From: Candidatus Zixiibacteriota bacterium
GTDB taxonomy: Bacteria > Zixibacteria > MSB-5A5 > GN15 > PGXB01
Direction of reading: 5' to 3'
Length of the DNA: 5,987 nucleotides
Assembly (NCBI GenBank): GCA_026397495.1
Contig: JAPLUS010000336.1
Span: 1 to 5,987, forward strand
Below are positions 5,301 through 5,987 of this stretch, in pieces; position 1 is the stretch's first letter, and every line of letters starts with the position of its first letter. Made by a program: the position numbers and the translations under genes. The notes beneath the pieces are model-generated. The model did not search any database. It worked only from the letters and a program-made list of their open reading frames with translations, and was not told where the DNA came from.

Positions 5301-5987
5301 TTGTCCATCCTGACTCATTGACCTTTCGAGGTATAAAAGGAGAGACTTTTCACTCCGATATAGAGATTCTCAATATTGGTTCCGGTGTTCTCGATTGGAA
5401 AGCTACCGTTCCTCATGGCTGGGTAAAATTAAGCCGCTATAGCGGTACCGATAATGATGTTATAGCTGTGGAATTGACTACCTCCGAATTAAGCGAGGGA
5501 GTCAATTACTCACAGATTCTCATATATGATAGCGCCTCATTCAATCAATTGATGACAGTGCCGATTGAGATAGTTTTGCTGTCGCCTGATACGGTACGGT
5601 TTTCCAATGTCAATGCCTTTGCTAATGGCACCGCCATTGTCCCCCTGTCGGTAATTTTAACCCATAAGTCAAAGGGGGGATATATCCCCTTTATTTATGA
5701 TACGGCCCTTGCTATTCTTGATTCCGTTGTCGCCAATTCCAACTCGCTGCCATCGTTCGCAAGTCAATCGTCCGGGATCAAGCAAAATGGCGGCGGAGAG
5801 ATTGGCTTTAGGATTATTGATTCTCTATGGAATGACAGTTTAATCATTGAGGGGAACTATAATATCGCCAATCTCTATTTTACCGCCGGGAATAATACCG
5901 ACACAATGTCAATCGATATTCTGGCTTCGGACTCATCCGGTCCATATATAATAGACAGCCTTGATGCCAAAATTATCCCTATTACTG
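5297..5987 (+). CDS. Continuation of the secreted protein: BACON-type domain plus cohesin-like domain (runs off the right edge)
   Basis: An open frame of 230 codons without a stop to the window end. Its nominal ATG overlaps the preceding stop as ATGA, but sensible sequence in this frame begins slightly earlier (codons for L-P-Y from 5288), so this is the 3' part of the gene starting at 3576, displaced by an internal loss. Residues 1-95 (by ATG 5297) form a further BACON/Ig-like domain: HPDSLTFRG, ILNIGSGVLDWKA, WVKLSRYSG, then IPVxL-like VPIEIVLL. From SPDTVRF onward comes a different beta domain: PLSVILTHKSKGGYIPFIYD, ALAILDSVV, and GNYNIANLYFTAG. This resembles cohesin-like domains of FCB-group secreted proteins (moderate confidence, from memory). 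The C-terminus, and any sorting signal, lies outside the window. Confidence 0.78.
   Translation, partial: MIVHPDSLTFRGIKGETFHSDIEILNIGSGVLDWKATVPHGWVKLSRYSGTDNDVIAVELTTSELSEGVNYSQILIYDSASFNQLMTVPIEIVLLSPDTVRFSNVNAFANGTAIVPLSVILTHKSKGGYIPFIYDTALAILDSVVANSNSLPSFASQSSGIKQNGGGEIGFRIIDSLWNDSLIIEGNYNIANLYFTAGNNTDTMSIDILASDSSGPYIIDSLDAKIIPIT

Noticed and set aside
4767..5318. 183-codon open frame on the minus strand
   Set aside because: It lies fully antisense to the BACON-encoding region, has no recognisable domain or ribosome site, and its residues (many Ile/Arg/Ser) are what the complement of this coding strand would give.
1..5987. CRISPR arrays, tRNA genes, transposase genes or inverted repeats of insertion elements
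   Set aside because: I looked for regularly spaced short repeats, cloverleaf-like segments and transposase motifs and saw none; all repeats present are protein-domain repeats.

Overview
The window carries five genes, all on the plus strand. It looks like chromosomal DNA from a Gram-negative-type bacterium of moderate, slightly AT-leaning composition. The first protein is a probable outer-membrane murein lipoprotein. The last is a modular secreted protein (beta-propeller, BACON-type Ig-like domains, then a cohesin-like domain) of a style common in the FCB group, including candidate phyla such as Zixibacteria. The 31-residue bS22/AURKAIP1-like basic protein also fits Bacteroidota and relatives. 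The taxonomic placement is inference; there is no rRNA or marker phylogeny here.

Layout. Positions 16-2056 hold an MltD-type lytic transglycosylase with a chain of LysM domains, interrupted by a +1 frameshift near 1746-1748. Ten bases later, 2067-2826 hold a short-form SppA signal peptide peptidase. It lacks an internal block of roughly 48 residues that includes the catalytic lysine region, and the reading frame changes at the join (about 2571-2578). After a 162-base AT-rich gap come an HU/IHF-family DNA-binding protein (2989-3273) and, 35 bases on, the 31-codon basic ribosomal-type protein (3309-3404). A strong 16-bp-stem intrinsic terminator (3441-3492) closes that pair. From 3576 to the right edge runs a large secreted protein: signal peptide, seven propeller repeats, BACON-type domains and a cohesin-like domain. 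It is interrupted near 5283-5293, where about 50 residues of the second BACON domain are missing and the frame changes.

Function. The first two genes act in the cell envelope (murein remodelling; membrane-peptide or signal-peptide degradation) and, being 10 bases apart, are probably co-transcribed. HU plus the bS22-like protein form a small nucleoid/ribosome unit with its own terminator. The last gene is an exported surface or matrix protein of unknown specificity.

The most striking general feature is that three of the five genes are broken: one single-base-type frameshift and two internal losses that both come out near 145-150 bases by homology. Either this locus is decaying or, as I think more likely, the assembly has local errors. 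Apart from that, the notable observations are the tiny bS22-like gene next to HU and a three-blade sub-periodicity inside the seven-blade propeller. I did not find a convincing new defence, mobile or RNA system.
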